64,000 nt of DNA from Gallaecimonas pentaromativorans (GTDB taxonomy: Bacteria; Pseudomonadota; Gammaproteobacteria; Enterobacterales; Gallaecimonadaceae): contig NZ_RJUL01000007.1 in NCBI RefSeq assembly GCF_003751625.1, positions 62,001 to 126,000 on the forward strand, written 5' to 3'. Both the position numbers and the translations under genes were made by a program. The notes under the pieces are model-generated. The model was not told the origin of the DNA, did no database searches, and worked only from the letters and a program-made list of their open reading frames with translations. The first letter of the stretch is position 1. Each line of letters starts with the position of its first letter. This document shows, in pieces, positions 34,484-43,864 of the stretch.

Positions 34484-34660
34484 TTAGTGGCTGGTGGCCA
34501 CTTTGCGGTGCTTGGCGCGGAACAGGGTCTTGAATTTGGCTTTTACAGCGGCGTTAAGCTCGGCCATGTAGACGCGGCGTTGGGCTTTGGCTTGCTGGAC
34601 GTAGTAGTCGACGTCGATGTTGCCGTAGGGGTCGAGTTTCAGATCGTGTTGCTGTGCCAT
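34484..34660 (-). CDS. Small RSP_7527-family protein
   Basis: This 58-residue basic protein starts at 34660 with GAGGAG seven bases upstream. It has the short motif YGNIDVDYYVQQAKAQRR followed by a helical, basic C-terminus. The motif is that of the RSP_7527 family, whose function is unknown. It is divergent from the LysR at 34784 with about 120 bp between; such small proteins are often found next to GcvA-like LysR genes. Confidence 0.7.
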   Translation of the reverse strand: MAQQHDLKLDPYGNIDVDYYVQQAKAQRRVYMAELNAAVKAKFKTLFRAKHRKVATSH

Positions 34661-34783
34661 GGTGGTGCTCCTCGGGTCGGGGGTAGTGGTGTTTCCACGC
34701 TGCAAATACTACTGCTGGCGCCCTTGTTGAAAAAGCGAGCGTTTCTAACCATAATGCTGAGAAAATTTCATCATTAGCGAGCT

Positions 34784-35692
34784 ATGATGCGCCGCCTCCC
34801 TCCCCTCAACGCCCTGCGCGCCTTCGAGGCATCTGCCAGAAATGCCAGCTTTATTGCGGCATCACAGGAACTTCACGTTACTGCCTCTGCGGTCAGCCAC
34901 CAGATAAAAACCCTTGAGGAATATTTAGGAGTCTCGCTATTCAGCCGGAGTAAACGTAAAGTGGAACTCACCCCGGCCGGCGAGCAGTACCTGACCGGCA
35001 TCAAACACGCCCTGGACGAGATAGAAGTGGCCACCCAACGGCTCACCGCCAACCAGGAGGCCAATGTGGTGCAGATAAGCGTGGCGCCCAACTTCCTGAC
35101 CCGCTGGCTAATGCCCCGCATGGGCCGGTTTCAGGAGCTGTACCCGGACGTGGAGCTGCAAATCAACGCCTCTATGGGCTTGATTGACTTCAACCGTGCC
35201 AGCACCGACATGGCGGTGTATTTCGGTAACGGCGAGTGGGACGACATCGAAGTGCATTTCTTACGTAAGGTGATGCTGGTGCCGGTGTGCAGCCCCCGTT
35301 TACTGGCCGGGCGCATGCCGCTGGAAAAACCCGAAGACCTGCGCCACCAGACCCTTATCTACGTCAGTAAACGTAAATACGAGTGGGAAAACTGGCTGCA
35401 CCAGGCCGGGGTGGGGCACCTCAAACCCAAGGGCAGCATGCAGATCTCCAGCGGCCAGCTGGCCACCGCTGCCGCCCAGGAAAGCCTGGGGGTGGCCCTG
35501 GCCGACAGCACCCTGACCTCACGGGAAATTGCCTCGGGCCGGCTGGTGGTGCCCTTTGATATTCAACTGGATACCCACAAGGCGTTTTATCTGGTGTACC
35601 GCAAGAACCGGCCCCTGACCGCCGGCATGAAGGCCTTTAAAGAATGGCTGATGGCCGAGATGCAAGACCCCGACAGCGCCGAGCAAAACTGA
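34784..35692 (+). CDS. GcvA-type LysR transcriptional regulator
   Basis: This 302-residue LysR protein opens with RRLPPLNALRAFEASARNASF and the HTH IAASQELHVTASAVSHQIKTLEEYLGVSLFSR, the classic GcvA/AmpR-like beginning. The C-terminal domain contains SVAPNFLTRWLMPRMGRF, typical of the GcvA subgroup. GcvA proteins regulate glycine cleavage or, for AmpR, beta-lactamase; neither target is nearby. The divergent small gene at 34484 is the obvious local candidate. Confidence 0.88.
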   Translation: MMRRLPPLNALRAFEASARNASFIAASQELHVTASAVSHQIKTLEEYLGVSLFSRSKRKVELTPAGEQYLTGIKHALDEIEVATQRLTANQEANVVQISVAPNFLTRWLMPRMGRFQELYPDVELQINASMGLIDFNRASTDMAVYFGNGEWDDIEVHFLRKVMLVPVCSPRLLAGRMPLEKPEDLRHQTLIYVSKRKYEWENWLHQAGVGHLKPKGSMQISSGQLATAAAQESLGVALADSTLTSREIASGRLVVPFDIQLDTHKAFYLVYRKNRPLTAGMKAFKEWLMAEMQDPDSAEQN

Positions 35693-35842
35693 CACACAGG
35701 TAGGATCTCGGCCACCAGCACCGGATAAAAGACAACTTTGCTAACCCTGCTTTTACTTTATTCAACGTTGCCTTAACGTGAGCCATTGCTGCAACAATCC
35801 TCAATAGTCATGCTGCCAGACTCACCTGCGGAGACAATGTCG

Positions 35843-38035
35843 ATGAACAATGGCGAGGCAAGGTTGTTAGTCGCTCCCCCCGATCCTGTTTTGCTAACCG
35901 CACTGCTTGAGGCCGTGCCCCAGGCAACGGCTTGTATCAGCCCAAACGGCCAACTCCATTGTGCCAACAGCGCTTTTTTGCGGTTGTTGGGCCACAAGGC
36001 GCCGCTGAATCACGACAACATCAACACCCTGCTCGACAGCCTCACGGCCCAGCGCTGGCAAAAGCTGGTGGCCCAGGCCCAGCACTGCGGCACCCTTTGC
36101 AGCCAGGAGCAAAAGCACGACGGCCGCCACTTCGCCCTGGCCCTGCGCCGCATCGACCAATGGCATGGCCAGTTTTTGTCGCTGAGCCTAAAGGAGCTGG
36201 ACAACCCCATAGCCCAGTACCAGATTCAGCAGCTGCAAAACGAGATTTTGCGCTCGGTGGCCGAGGGCAACCCCCTGCATCGCACCATGGACATTCTCTG
36301 CCGCCGGGCAGAGGCGCTGGCTCCGGAAGCGATTTGCAGCGTGATGCTGGTAGACGAAAACGGCCTACTGCAACCCTGCGCCGCCCCCAGCCTCAATAGC
36401 AGCTACTACGACCATTTTATTAACCTGCCCATCGGGCCTGGCTCTGGCTCCTCCGGCACGGCTGCCTGGCGCAAAACCACCGTCGAGGTGCAAGACATCG
36501 CCTCAGATCCGCTGTGGGACAACTACCGCCACCTTGCCCTGCCCCTGGGCTTGGTGGCGTGCTGGGCCTGCCCGGTCAGCCTGAAAAACGGCAAGGTGGT
36601 GGGCACCTTTTCCCTTTATTTTCGCGACAAACGCGGCCCCAGCGCCTTTCACCGGCAGATGGTGGAAAGCTGCCTGAATGTCAGCGCCCTGGCCATTGAA
36701 CACAACCGGGTGCAGCGCCAGCTTGAGAACCTCATCTTCTTTGACCCCCTCACGGGCCTGCCCAACCGCACCTTGCTGCGCGACCGTATCGACCAGGAGC
36801 TTGGCGCCTGCCAGCGCAGCCATTCTCACCTGGCCGCCATTCATATCGATCTCGACAACTTCAAGGCGGTGAACGAATCCCTGGGCCAGCAAATAGGCGA
36901 CCAGTTGCTGCAAGCTCTGGCCGCCAGGATGCAGCACTGCCTGCCACCACGCAGCACCCTGGCCCGGCTGGGCGGCGACGAGTTTATGCTGCTGGTTCCC
37001 GATTGTGACCAGCACCAGGCCCGCGCCCTTGCCGAGCAGTTGCAACATTGCATCCACCAACCGGTGGCCATTGATGAGCGCGAGCTGGTGATCTGTGCCG
37101 GTATCGGCATCAGCCTGGCCCCAGAAGATGCCAGCACTGTCGATAACCTGCTGCGCAGTAGCGAAAGCGCCTTGTTGCAAGCCAAGCAGCAAGGGCTGGG
37201 CGGGTTGTCGTTTTACCGCTCCACCATGAACCAGGCCGCCATTCGCCGCCACCACCACCTTGAGGCCCTGCGCCGCGCCCTGAATGGCCAAAGCCTTAAG
37301 GTACATTACCAGCCACAAATCGACTTCGGCGGCAAGCGCCTGGCGGGGCTGGAAGTGCTGGCCCGCTGCCAGGACCCAGAGCTGGGTTTTATTCCGCCGG
37401 ATGTCTTTATTCCCCTGGCCGAAGAGAGCGGCTTGATTGGCCAGCTGGACCAACTGGTGATGGAGCAGGCCTTGGCGCAGCTGGCCCTTTGGCGCAACCA
37501 GGGCTTTGCCATTCCGCTGGTGGCGGTGAACCTGTCGGCAGTGGATTTTCGCCAGCCAGGGCTCTTGGAGCGCATTAAAAAGTCCCTGGCCGCTCACCGG
37601 CTGGACGGTTGCAGCCTGACTCTTGAGATCACCGAGAGCCTGCTTATCGAGTCCAACGAAGATATCCTTGCCACCATGACCGCCCTTCGCCAACTGGGCA
37701 TTGGCCTGTCTATCGACGACTTCGGTACCGGTTATTCCAGCCTGAGCTATTTAAAGCGCTTCCCGGTCACCGAGCTGAAGATGGACCGCAGCTTTATCCG
37801 CGATATCGATACCGACCCCAACGACAAAAACCTCACCGCGGCGGTGATCCAACTGGCTGGCAGCTTCCAGCTCAAGGTGGTGGCCGAAGGCGTAGAGAAC
37901 CAGGCCCAGTGCGACATTGTTACCGGCCTTGGCTGCGACCTCATCCAGGGCTACCACTTTGCCCGGCCCATGGCGGCGGCCGATCTGGAAAGCTGGATGA
38001 CAGGCCAGGGCGCCGCTTTTGTCAGCCGCCACTAA
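35843..38035 (+). CDS. PAS-GAF-GGDEF-EAL c-di-GMP signalling protein
   Basis: This protein is about 730 residues from ATG 35843, where GGAG stands nine bases upstream; ATG 35837 is also possible. A PAS-like segment (about 15-115) is followed by a GAF domain (about 130-275). Next is a GGDEF domain with the intact motif RLGGDEFMLL near residue 376 and an EAL domain with its motif changed to EVL (GLEVLARC, near 502). The other EAL residues are kept (NLSAVDF, LEITESLL, DDFGTGYSSL, KMDRSF, AEGVEN, IQGYHF). No membrane helix is present, so it is a cytoplasmic sensor that could both make and break c-di-GMP. Confidence 0.92.
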   Translation: MNNGEARLLVAPPDPVLLTALLEAVPQATACISPNGQLHCANSAFLRLLGHKAPLNHDNINTLLDSLTAQRWQKLVAQAQHCGTLCSQEQKHDGRHFALALRRIDQWHGQFLSLSLKELDNPIAQYQIQQLQNEILRSVAEGNPLHRTMDILCRRAEALAPEAICSVMLVDENGLLQPCAAPSLNSSYYDHFINLPIGPGSGSSGTAAWRKTTVEVQDIASDPLWDNYRHLALPLGLVACWACPVSLKNGKVVGTFSLYFRDKRGPSAFHRQMVESCLNVSALAIEHNRVQRQLENLIFFDPLTGLPNRTLLRDRIDQELGACQRSHSHLAAIHIDLDNFKAVNESLGQQIGDQLLQALAARMQHCLPPRSTLARLGGDEFMLLVPDCDQHQARALAEQLQHCIHQPVAIDERELVICAGIGISLAPEDASTVDNLLRSSESALLQAKQQGLGGLSFYRSTMNQAAIRRHHHLEALRRALNGQSLKVHYQPQIDFGGKRLAGLEVLARCQDPELGFIPPDVFIPLAEESGLIGQLDQLVMEQALAQLALWRNQGFAIPLVAVNLSAVDFRQPGLLERIKKSLAAHRLDGCSLTLEITESLLIESNEDILATMTALRQLGIGLSIDDFGTGYSSLSYLKRFPVTELKMDRSFIRDIDTDPNDKNLTAAVIQLAGSFQLKVVAEGVENQAQCDIVTGLGCDLIQGYHFARPMAAADLESWMTGQGAAFVSRH

Positions 38036-38119
38036 GGGCATTGGCGCTATCGGCATTTTCCATCAAAGTGCGCCGGCAAAGGCTGCTAGCATAGGCTCTC
38101 TTTTGCCGGGGCACGCCTT

Positions 38120-38467
38120 ATGACCCACCTTCACGCCTACATTGCCGCCATCAATGCCGCTCCCAGTGCGCAGCAAATCGCAAAGCGCGAGCTTACCGAT
38201 CACAGCTTTGAGGAGTCAGGCATCGAGGTAACAGCCCAAACCGGCGTTTACACCTTTGCCAACGGCGTGGTGGTGCAGCGCGAGTTTGAACTGGAGCAAA
38301 GCGAGCCAGACCCCAGCCAAAGCTGCCAGGAATGCTGGATTGGCTACAAGGTGCTGAGCCTGCCGGACGGCCTTGAGGTGCAGCCGCGCAGCAAGGCCTT
38401 TGCCAACAAGTGCCAGGAGCTGTTCTGGATGCGCATGACCGCCCGCGACCAAGCCGCCAGCGCATAA
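38120..38467 (+). CDS. Small soluble protein, unknown function
   Basis: This 115-residue acidic protein has a predicted helical start (LHAYIAAINAAPSAQQIAKREL). A beta-rich middle (GIEVTAQTGVYTFANGVVVQREFELE) and a tail with CQECW and a later Cys follow. I do not recognise the family. It is monocistronic and ends in a terminator shared with the convergent membrane-protein gene. Confidence 0.6.
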   Translation: MTHLHAYIAAINAAPSAQQIAKRELTDHSFEESGIEVTAQTGVYTFANGVVVQREFELEQSEPDPSQSCQECWIGYKVLSLPDGLEVQPRSKAFANKCQELFWMRMTARDQAASA

Positions 38468-38493
38468 AAAAGGCCCCTTTCGGGGCCTTTTTT
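38466..38493. terminator. Bidirectional terminator
   Basis: The perfect 12-bp stem AAAAAAGGCCCC/GGGGCCTTTTTT with loop TTTC lies between two convergent genes and serves both. Confidence 0.9.
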
Positions 38494-40342
38494 AGTGTTG
38501 CTCGGTGGCGTCGGCGTTGTTGGTCAAATGGCCTGCCACATCCGGCGAGTCCGGCTTGCCCGGCAGGGCGCTGCGGGTTTGCTCGTTGATATTGAAGATA
38601 TTGGAGGCGGCCGCCAGGTCTTTGTCGCTCTTGAGGCTGGCAATCACTTCGCGGTCGCCCAGGAAGCCTTTAAGGTCTTTGAGCAGGGCCTGCAAAGTGC
38701 CCTCGTCCTTGTGCATTTCCAGCACATGGCGGGGGAACTCGAGGTTACGGCCACCCACACCGGCGAAGGTGGAGCTAACCAGCCTTGAGACGATCACCCA
38801 AGGGGTCATGGACGAGCGCACCAGGGTGTTCTCGGAGCGGGTGGAGTCGTAAATACCGGCGCCGGTAGAGATACGCGACTCGGTAAAGGTGCCTTCGCAC
38901 TTGAAGTACACCAGGGTCGACTCAAACTGCATCTCGCCCCAGAACAGGTGGCAATGGTTTACCAGCAGCCGCGCCACCACCAGCGCGATGACAGATGCGG
39001 TGAGGTACGGCAGCACGCCACCGATAGCGCCCAGCAGCGCCACCATGTCATGAATGCGGTGGGCCTTGAGCTGGCCCAGCACCTCGGCCGCGCCGGTAAA
39101 GGTGAAGTAAAACAGCAGCGCCGATACCCCATACGCCAGTTGGCCCACAGCGGTACCAACCAGGCGCAGTTTCTTTTGCAAAGGAGACACCGGCATCGGC
39201 TTATAGGCCGGCTGGGTTTCCTGGATCATCTTGCCTTTAAAAGCCCCTTTACCCTCGGACTGCTCGTTAAGCTCCGGCTCCAGGTCGCGGTAGACCCGGT
39301 TGGGGATCTCCAGATAACGGCGGTTGGCCATCACCATGGAGTCGATGTTGATAAAAATCTCGTTAGGATGCACCGACTCTTGCCAGTTGCCCCGGTACTC
39401 CGACACCTCGGTAACCGGGTTGGCACGGCCAGCGCGAACGCTAAGCAGGGTAACCAGCAGCGCGGTGGCCGCCACCAGCAGCACGCTGGTCACCAGCAGC
39501 CACAGCCCCGGCATGATGGCCGCGGCAATGATGTCGATGCTGTTTAAAAAGCCTGCCAGGCCGCGAGACACCCCATGGGTGGTGGCGTAGCTGTAGAGAT
39601 ATCCCAAAAGCACCGGCGCCAAAATGGCCAGCGCCAGCACTTTGGCCAGGCTGCCGGTACCGGCGGCATCCACCCTGGCGCCCAGGCGGCGAGTTACCGC
39701 CGTGCCAGCTTTAAACCACACCACCAGCAGGTAAATCAGCAGCACCGCGCTCAGCACCGGCATCATGGCGCTGGCGCCCTGGCCGCCAAGGCCGGTGGCC
39801 GAGGTAAACCAGGCCAGCACAAAGCACAGCAGCGCCACCAAGGTTTTGGTCACGGCGGTCGAGAGCATCAACGCCGTGTTGCGAAGGGCATAGGGGAGGA
39901 AGGTCAGGCGCGGGAAGATGCTGTGCACCAGGCGCGCGATCCAGCCACGGGGCTCGATAAAGGTGAGGTTCTTGCGGCCCATCAGCATTTGCTCGAGCAG
40001 GCCGGAGTCATAAGCCACAAAGGGTTGTTCCAGGTGGCTGGTGGAACGCTCTGATTCGCTGACGTTGGCAGCCAGCGAGGTCGGCACGCCGCGGCCCACG
40101 TAAAAGCGCATCATCTGGAAGATACCGGCGCCGGTGGCTTTGAGGCCGCCACCGAGCAGGATAAAGCCGACAATGGCCATCATCCAGCCGCTGACAGGGT
40201 CGTTCTTGACCAAGCCGGCCACCTGCATCAGGGCACCGGCCCCCAGCAGGCTGACCACCACACCGCGAAGGGTGCGCAGCGCCCCTTCCACTTTGAACGG
40301 GTTGGGGATCCCTAAATCCACCGAGCCATGTTCAAACGACAT
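38492..40342 (-). CDS. Large multi-pass membrane protein, unknown function
   Basis: This 616-residue protein is read from the ATG at 40342, with GAGAGGA upstream; the longer frame from 40519 is less likely. It has several helix pairs: VVVSLLGAGALMQVAGL and WMMAIVGFILLGGGL near the start, three to five in the middle (about 165-330) and two around residues 410-470. A large soluble C-terminal part (about 480-616) follows. A conserved-looking MMRFYVGRGVPTSLAANV and a PRGWIARLVHSIFPRLTF stretch are notable. I do not recognise a family. Confidence 0.65.
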   Translation of the reverse strand: MSFEHGSVDLGIPNPFKVEGALRTLRGVVVSLLGAGALMQVAGLVKNDPVSGWMMAIVGFILLGGGLKATGAGIFQMMRFYVGRGVPTSLAANVSESERSTSHLEQPFVAYDSGLLEQMLMGRKNLTFIEPRGWIARLVHSIFPRLTFLPYALRNTALMLSTAVTKTLVALLCFVLAWFTSATGLGGQGASAMMPVLSAVLLIYLLVVWFKAGTAVTRRLGARVDAAGTGSLAKVLALAILAPVLLGYLYSYATTHGVSRGLAGFLNSIDIIAAAIMPGLWLLVTSVLLVAATALLVTLLSVRAGRANPVTEVSEYRGNWQESVHPNEIFINIDSMVMANRRYLEIPNRVYRDLEPELNEQSEGKGAFKGKMIQETQPAYKPMPVSPLQKKLRLVGTAVGQLAYGVSALLFYFTFTGAAEVLGQLKAHRIHDMVALLGAIGGVLPYLTASVIALVVARLLVNHCHLFWGEMQFESTLVYFKCEGTFTESRISTGAGIYDSTRSENTLVRSSMTPWVIVSRLVSSTFAGVGGRNLEFPRHVLEMHKDEGTLQALLKDLKGFLGDREVIASLKSDKDLAAASNIFNINEQTRSALPGKPDSPDVAGHLTNNADATEQH

Positions 40343-40542
40343 CCGTTCCTCTCCCTGTCTGTAGGCAAATACACCTGTAAAAATTGGGTGAAAGCTTATC
40401 ACCGGCCTTTGTAAAGTCTTCAGTGTTTTCAGCCGTTTTGACGGCTTTTTCTGCCCTTTTGGCGCGCCGGGAAGCCCTTCCCCTGCCAAAGACCTGGCCC
40501 TTGCCGTTAGCTGGTACAAAATACCGCCAAAAAGGAGCCACC

Positions 40543-41166
40543 ATGGGGCCGCCAGCCGAAATTGCCATTACTGTTTACAGCCTGGGGCTGCTGGGCTGGT
40601 ATGGGCTTTGGCATGCCCTGGTGGGTTACCCGCTGCTGGCCAAGCTCAAGTACCTGCGCATTCCCTTTTGGGGTGCCCAGTTTGTGTTTGTGGCCAACGT
40701 GGTGCTGGGCTATTACACGCCAGAAATAGACTACCAGACCGAGCTGGCCCTCTACCCCTATGTGGAAGCCAATGCCACCACCGTGGCCAGCATGAGCCTG
40801 GCCATCGCCGTGTTCTGGGTTTTTGTCAGCAAGGACAAGCCCTTGGAAGAAGCGGGCTCGCTGGTGAAGATTTTTCTGTGGCTATTGTTGTGGTCGTTTT
40901 TGATCTCGGTAATGGGCGCCCTGCCCCTTTACTGGGTGCCGCCGGGGGGCTACTGGCTGATGACCCTTCGCCACCTCAAATGCCTGCCCTTTTTCTACTC
41001 GCTGTTTTTACTGTCCAGCGCCCTTATCGTGTTTATGTATGAGCTGCGCTACCGGCGCACCCATCTCCATGAACTCTCGCCCATCGCCTTTAGCAAGGAT
41101 GTAGAAGACTGGCCGCCCAAGATGCGGCCCTGGCATGCGCTGCGCCGGCGCCGCCAGGAGCATTAA
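40543..41166 (+). CDS. Multi-pass membrane protein, unknown function
   Basis: This 207-residue protein starts at ATG 40543 (AGGAG seven bases upstream). It has five hydrophobic segments (ITVYSLGLLGWYGLWHALV, FWGAQFVFVANVVLGYY, VASMSLAIAVFWVFV, FLWLLLWSFLISVMGAL, FFYSLFLLSSALIVFMY) and a basic cytoplasmic tail. The family is not recognised. It converges with the next gene, overlapping it by four bases. Confidence 0.65.
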   Translation: MGPPAEIAITVYSLGLLGWYGLWHALVGYPLLAKLKYLRIPFWGAQFVFVANVVLGYYTPEIDYQTELALYPYVEANATTVASMSLAIAVFWVFVSKDKPLEEAGSLVKIFLWLLLWSFLISVMGALPLYWVPPGGYWLMTLRHLKCLPFFYSLFLLSSALIVFMYELRYRRTHLHELSPIAFSKDVEDWPPKMRPWHALRRRRQEH

Positions 41167-41609
41167 AGGCGCTGGCAGGCAAAGTGCAGGCCGCTTGCTG
41201 GCTCTAAAAAGGCCAGCGGCGCATCGGCCTGGGGGGTGAGCCGAAAGCGGGGGCCGGGCTGGTTGTCGGCAAAGCGGCGGCTGGGGGTATCAGGCCAGAG
41301 TTGGTAGGTGTCGGTTTGTACCTTTTCGGTGACCTGGGTTTGCAGGTAGCCAAAGGCCGGGCCATGGCGCTCAAGCACGCCTCGGGAGCGCTGGCCAACA
41401 ATAAGGTAAGGGTCGTTTTGCAGGCCTTGGGTGAACCAGCGCTGGGTCCAGTCCAGGGTGTAGCGGCCTTGGGGGTCGATGCGTTGCAACAGCAGCACCT
41501 GGGTGCCGCTGCCGCCTCCCATGCGCTCGGCCTGGCAGCGCCAGTCGCCTTGCAGGGGGTTGGCGGCGGCCAGAAAAGGCAGCAGGGCCAGAAGCGGCAG
41601 TGTGTTCAT
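41163..41609 (-). CDS. Small secreted protein, unknown function
   Basis: This 148-residue protein has a signal peptide (about 1-17) and a beta-rich mature domain beginning NPLQGDWRCQAERMGGGSG. Two cysteines (in WRCQ and FACQRL at the very end) could form a disulfide joining the termini. The opening after the signal resembles lipocalin-like small beta barrels (LxGxW), which is only a hint. ATG 41609 has GAGGA upstream. Confidence 0.6.
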   Translation of the reverse strand: MNTLPLLALLPFLAAANPLQGDWRCQAERMGGGSGTQVLLLQRIDPQGRYTLDWTQRWFTQGLQNDPYLIVGQRSRGVLERHGPAFGYLQTQVTEKVQTDTYQLWPDTPSRRFADNQPGPRFRLTPQADAPLAFLEPASGLHFACQRL

Positions 41610-41702
41610 CACCCGTCCTCGGTGCAGACCGAGGTTTTAGTATTGGGCAACCTGGCTGTCCTGCCAGGGGAAATACTGCCGCCGTTTAAGGCCGCGACAA
41701 AC

Positions 41703-42044
41703 TCAGTCGTCGCGGGTCAGCACTTCCAACAGCTCGATTTCAAACAACAGGTTGGAGCCGGGCTTGATATGGGGGCCGACTTGCCGCTCGCCGTAGGCCA
41801 GCTCTGCCGGTACCCACAGGCGCCGCTTGCCGCCCACCTTCATGTCCATCAGACCGATGTCCCAGCCTTTGATAACGCGGCCGGTGCCAATCACGCATTG
41901 GAACGGCCGGCCTTTGGCGTAGCTGGAGTCAAACTCGGTACCGTCTTCCAGGGTGCCCCGGTACTGGGTGGTGATAAGAGCGCCTTTGACCGCCGCTTTA
42001 CCCTCGCCCACCAGGATGTCTTCAATCTTCAGTTCGCTGCTCAT
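41703..42044 (-). CDS. FKBP-type peptidyl-prolyl cis-trans isomerase
   Basis: This 113-residue single FKBP domain has no signal peptide, so it is cytoplasmic. The family patterns TTQYRGTLEDGTEFDSSY, GRVIKGWDIGLMDMKVGGKR and the closing NLLFEIELLEV are all present. It is a small stand-alone member like eukaryotic FKBP12 and bacterial FkpB-like enzymes. It catalyses proline isomerisation during protein folding. Confidence 0.92.
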   Translation of the reverse strand: MSSELKIEDILVGEGKAAVKGALITTQYRGTLEDGTEFDSSYAKGRPFQCVIGTGRVIKGWDIGLMDMKVGGKRRLWVPAELAYGERQVGPHIKPGSNLLFEIELLEVLTRDD

Positions 42045-42119
42045 AACGCTGCCCTTGTTGGGAAAGGCTCGATTTTATGAAAGAGTAGGCAGCTCGCAAC
42101 CTTTTCACGCGGACTCCTG

Positions 42120-42554
42120 ATGGACGACATCTTTTTTCGTTACCTGCATTTCATCGGCATGATGGCGCTGATGGCCACCTTGGTGGCCGAGCACCTGTTG
42201 CTGGCACCCACCATGACCCCGGCCGAGCTCAAACGCCTGGCCCGTATCGACACCATTTTTGGCCTCAGCGCGCTGGTGGTGCTGGCCGCCGGCCTGACCC
42301 TGTGGTTTGGGGTCGGCAAACCGGCTGTTTTTTACAGCCACAATTGGGTGTTCCACCTCAAAATCACGCTCTTTGTGCTGGCCGCCTTGCTGTCGATTTA
42401 CCCCACCCTCTTCTACCGCAAGCACCGCAACAGCAGCGCCGAGACCGTTGCCATGCCCAAGGTGGTGGTGATGCTCATTCGCACCGAATTGCTGCTGTTG
42501 CTGGTGATCCCACTGCTGGCAGTGTTGATGGCCAAAGGCATCGGCCTTTCCTGA
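42120..42554 (+). CDS. DUF2214-family membrane protein
   Basis: This 144-residue four-helix membrane protein begins with FRYLHFIGMMALMATLVAEHLLL and includes a conserved-looking RIDTIFGLSALVVLAAGLTLWF and HNWVFHLKITLFVLAAL. Histidines in the first and third helices are typical of DUF2214, a family of unknown function related in style to heme-binding or CopD-like membrane proteins. It is divergent from the FKBP gene with 75 bp between. Confidence 0.78.
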   Translation: MDDIFFRYLHFIGMMALMATLVAEHLLLAPTMTPAELKRLARIDTIFGLSALVVLAAGLTLWFGVGKPAVFYSHNWVFHLKITLFVLAALLSIYPTLFYRKHRNSSAETVAMPKVVVMLIRTELLLLLVIPLLAVLMAKGIGLS

Positions 42555-42602
42555 GATACTTCCCGGCGCGGCCCGTAGCGAAGCCTTAAAAGCCCAGCTA
42601 AA

Positions 42603-43757
42603 TCAAAGACAACCGTTTTTGGACCAGCGGCAGGCAAGCACACCTGCCTTGGCCAGGCAGTTTTCCTGGCGGCACAGCGCCGCCCCCAAGGTCCAGCTGC
42701 TGTCTTTGACCTTGGCGGTGGCCGGCACTCCCAGTTTTTCCAGCAGCAGCGGCAGATAAGCGGCCCGAAAACAGGCCGTTTCGGGCTGGTAGCACTGGCC
42801 GCTGCCCTGGCAGCAGCGCGCCACCTGGTCGGCCTCCAGGTATTTAAAAGCGCCGGTCAAATACCACTTGTCCACACCGGCTTTGGCCACCGGCACCTGC
42901 CGCTCTGTGCCTTTGATGCCGCCCTGGTAATTGGCGGGGTCGCGAATGGCCGGGCCCTGGGTAAGCAGCAGCTGGGCCTGGCACTGGGAAAGGCGCCACC
43001 GAGGGTTACCCTTACCGGCGCCGAAGCGGCAAGGGTCAGGCAGGCCAAGATAGCCGGGCGCCAGATCCTGGCCCAGCCCCAGGAAGGAATAGCTGTAAAA
43101 GGGCACCGCCTTGCCGCCAATCACCACTTGGTGCAGGGCATCGTCATCAAGGCTACAGGCCGGGCAGGGAAAGGCCACCTGGCTGGAGGCGCCGCCCATT
43201 TCAACTATGCCAAAATCGCGGCGCTGGCGTTTTTGATAGCGGGCCAGCCAAGCATAAAGCCCTTCTTCAAAGCCGCTCAGGGTGCGGGCCTCAACCTGCA
43301 CCTTGGGGCCGACAACCAGTTGCAGCTGCTGGCGCACCGCCAGCCACAGGGTTTGGCTGAGCCCCGGCGCTTCTTGCTCGGCAAGGCGCATACCGGCGGT
43401 AGCCAGCACCGACACCGCCTGTAACCGGCAGCGCTCACGCCAGTCAAAACCGCGCCAGCGGGGTTTGCCGCCCTCGCCTGCCGGGCCGTCGTGGCGAAAG
43501 TCCTCCAGCGCCTTGGCCAGCGCCATGGCGGTGGCCGGAATATCTTCGGCGGTTTTACCGCGAATGCCCCGCACCGGGTCGGCCAGGGCCGCGATTTTCG
43601 GGCCACGCTGGCTTACCAATTGCCCGCCCTTTTGCTGAAAAAGAAAGAGCCGGGTACCGCTGGAGCCGGCATCAAACATCAGTTGGCAGGCAGGCTTAGC
43701 CAGCAGCGGCGAGGCCGTCAAAGACAGCAGCAGGAACAACAACGGGCGCAAAGGCAT
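42603..43757 (-). CDS. Periplasmic NTPDase (GDA1/CD39, apyrase family)
   Basis: This 384-residue protein has a signal peptide (about 1-20, PLRPLLFLLLSLTASPLLA). It carries apyrase-conserved regions: FDAGSSGTRLFLF (phosphate-binding loop 1), VLATAGMRL, and GIVEMGGASSQVAF (phosphate-binding loop 2). Eight or more cysteines suggest disulfides. Enzymes of this family cut nucleoside tri- and diphosphates; bacterial members are few, a well-known one being that of Legionella. The start at 43757 places the signal peptide first; an in-frame extension to 43814 has no support. Confidence 0.87.
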   Translation of the reverse strand: MPLRPLLFLLLSLTASPLLAKPACQLMFDAGSSGTRLFLFQQKGGQLVSQRGPKIAALADPVRGIRGKTAEDIPATAMALAKALEDFRHDGPAGEGGKPRWRGFDWRERCRLQAVSVLATAGMRLAEQEAPGLSQTLWLAVRQQLQLVVGPKVQVEARTLSGFEEGLYAWLARYQKRQRRDFGIVEMGGASSQVAFPCPACSLDDDALHQVVIGGKAVPFYSYSFLGLGQDLAPGYLGLPDPCRFGAGKGNPRWRLSQCQAQLLLTQGPAIRDPANYQGGIKGTERQVPVAKAGVDKWYLTGAFKYLEADQVARCCQGSGQCYQPETACFRAAYLPLLLEKLGVPATAKVKDSSWTLGAALCRQENCLAKAGVLACRWSKNGCL

Positions 43758-43864
43758 AAAAACCTTAAAACTAAAGGGCTTATATTGGTGGCGAGTATAA
43801 AAAATCCGTTTCACAAACGCCTGATTTTTGTTCTGATGAAGGGCCGACCCAATGGATCTTTGCC

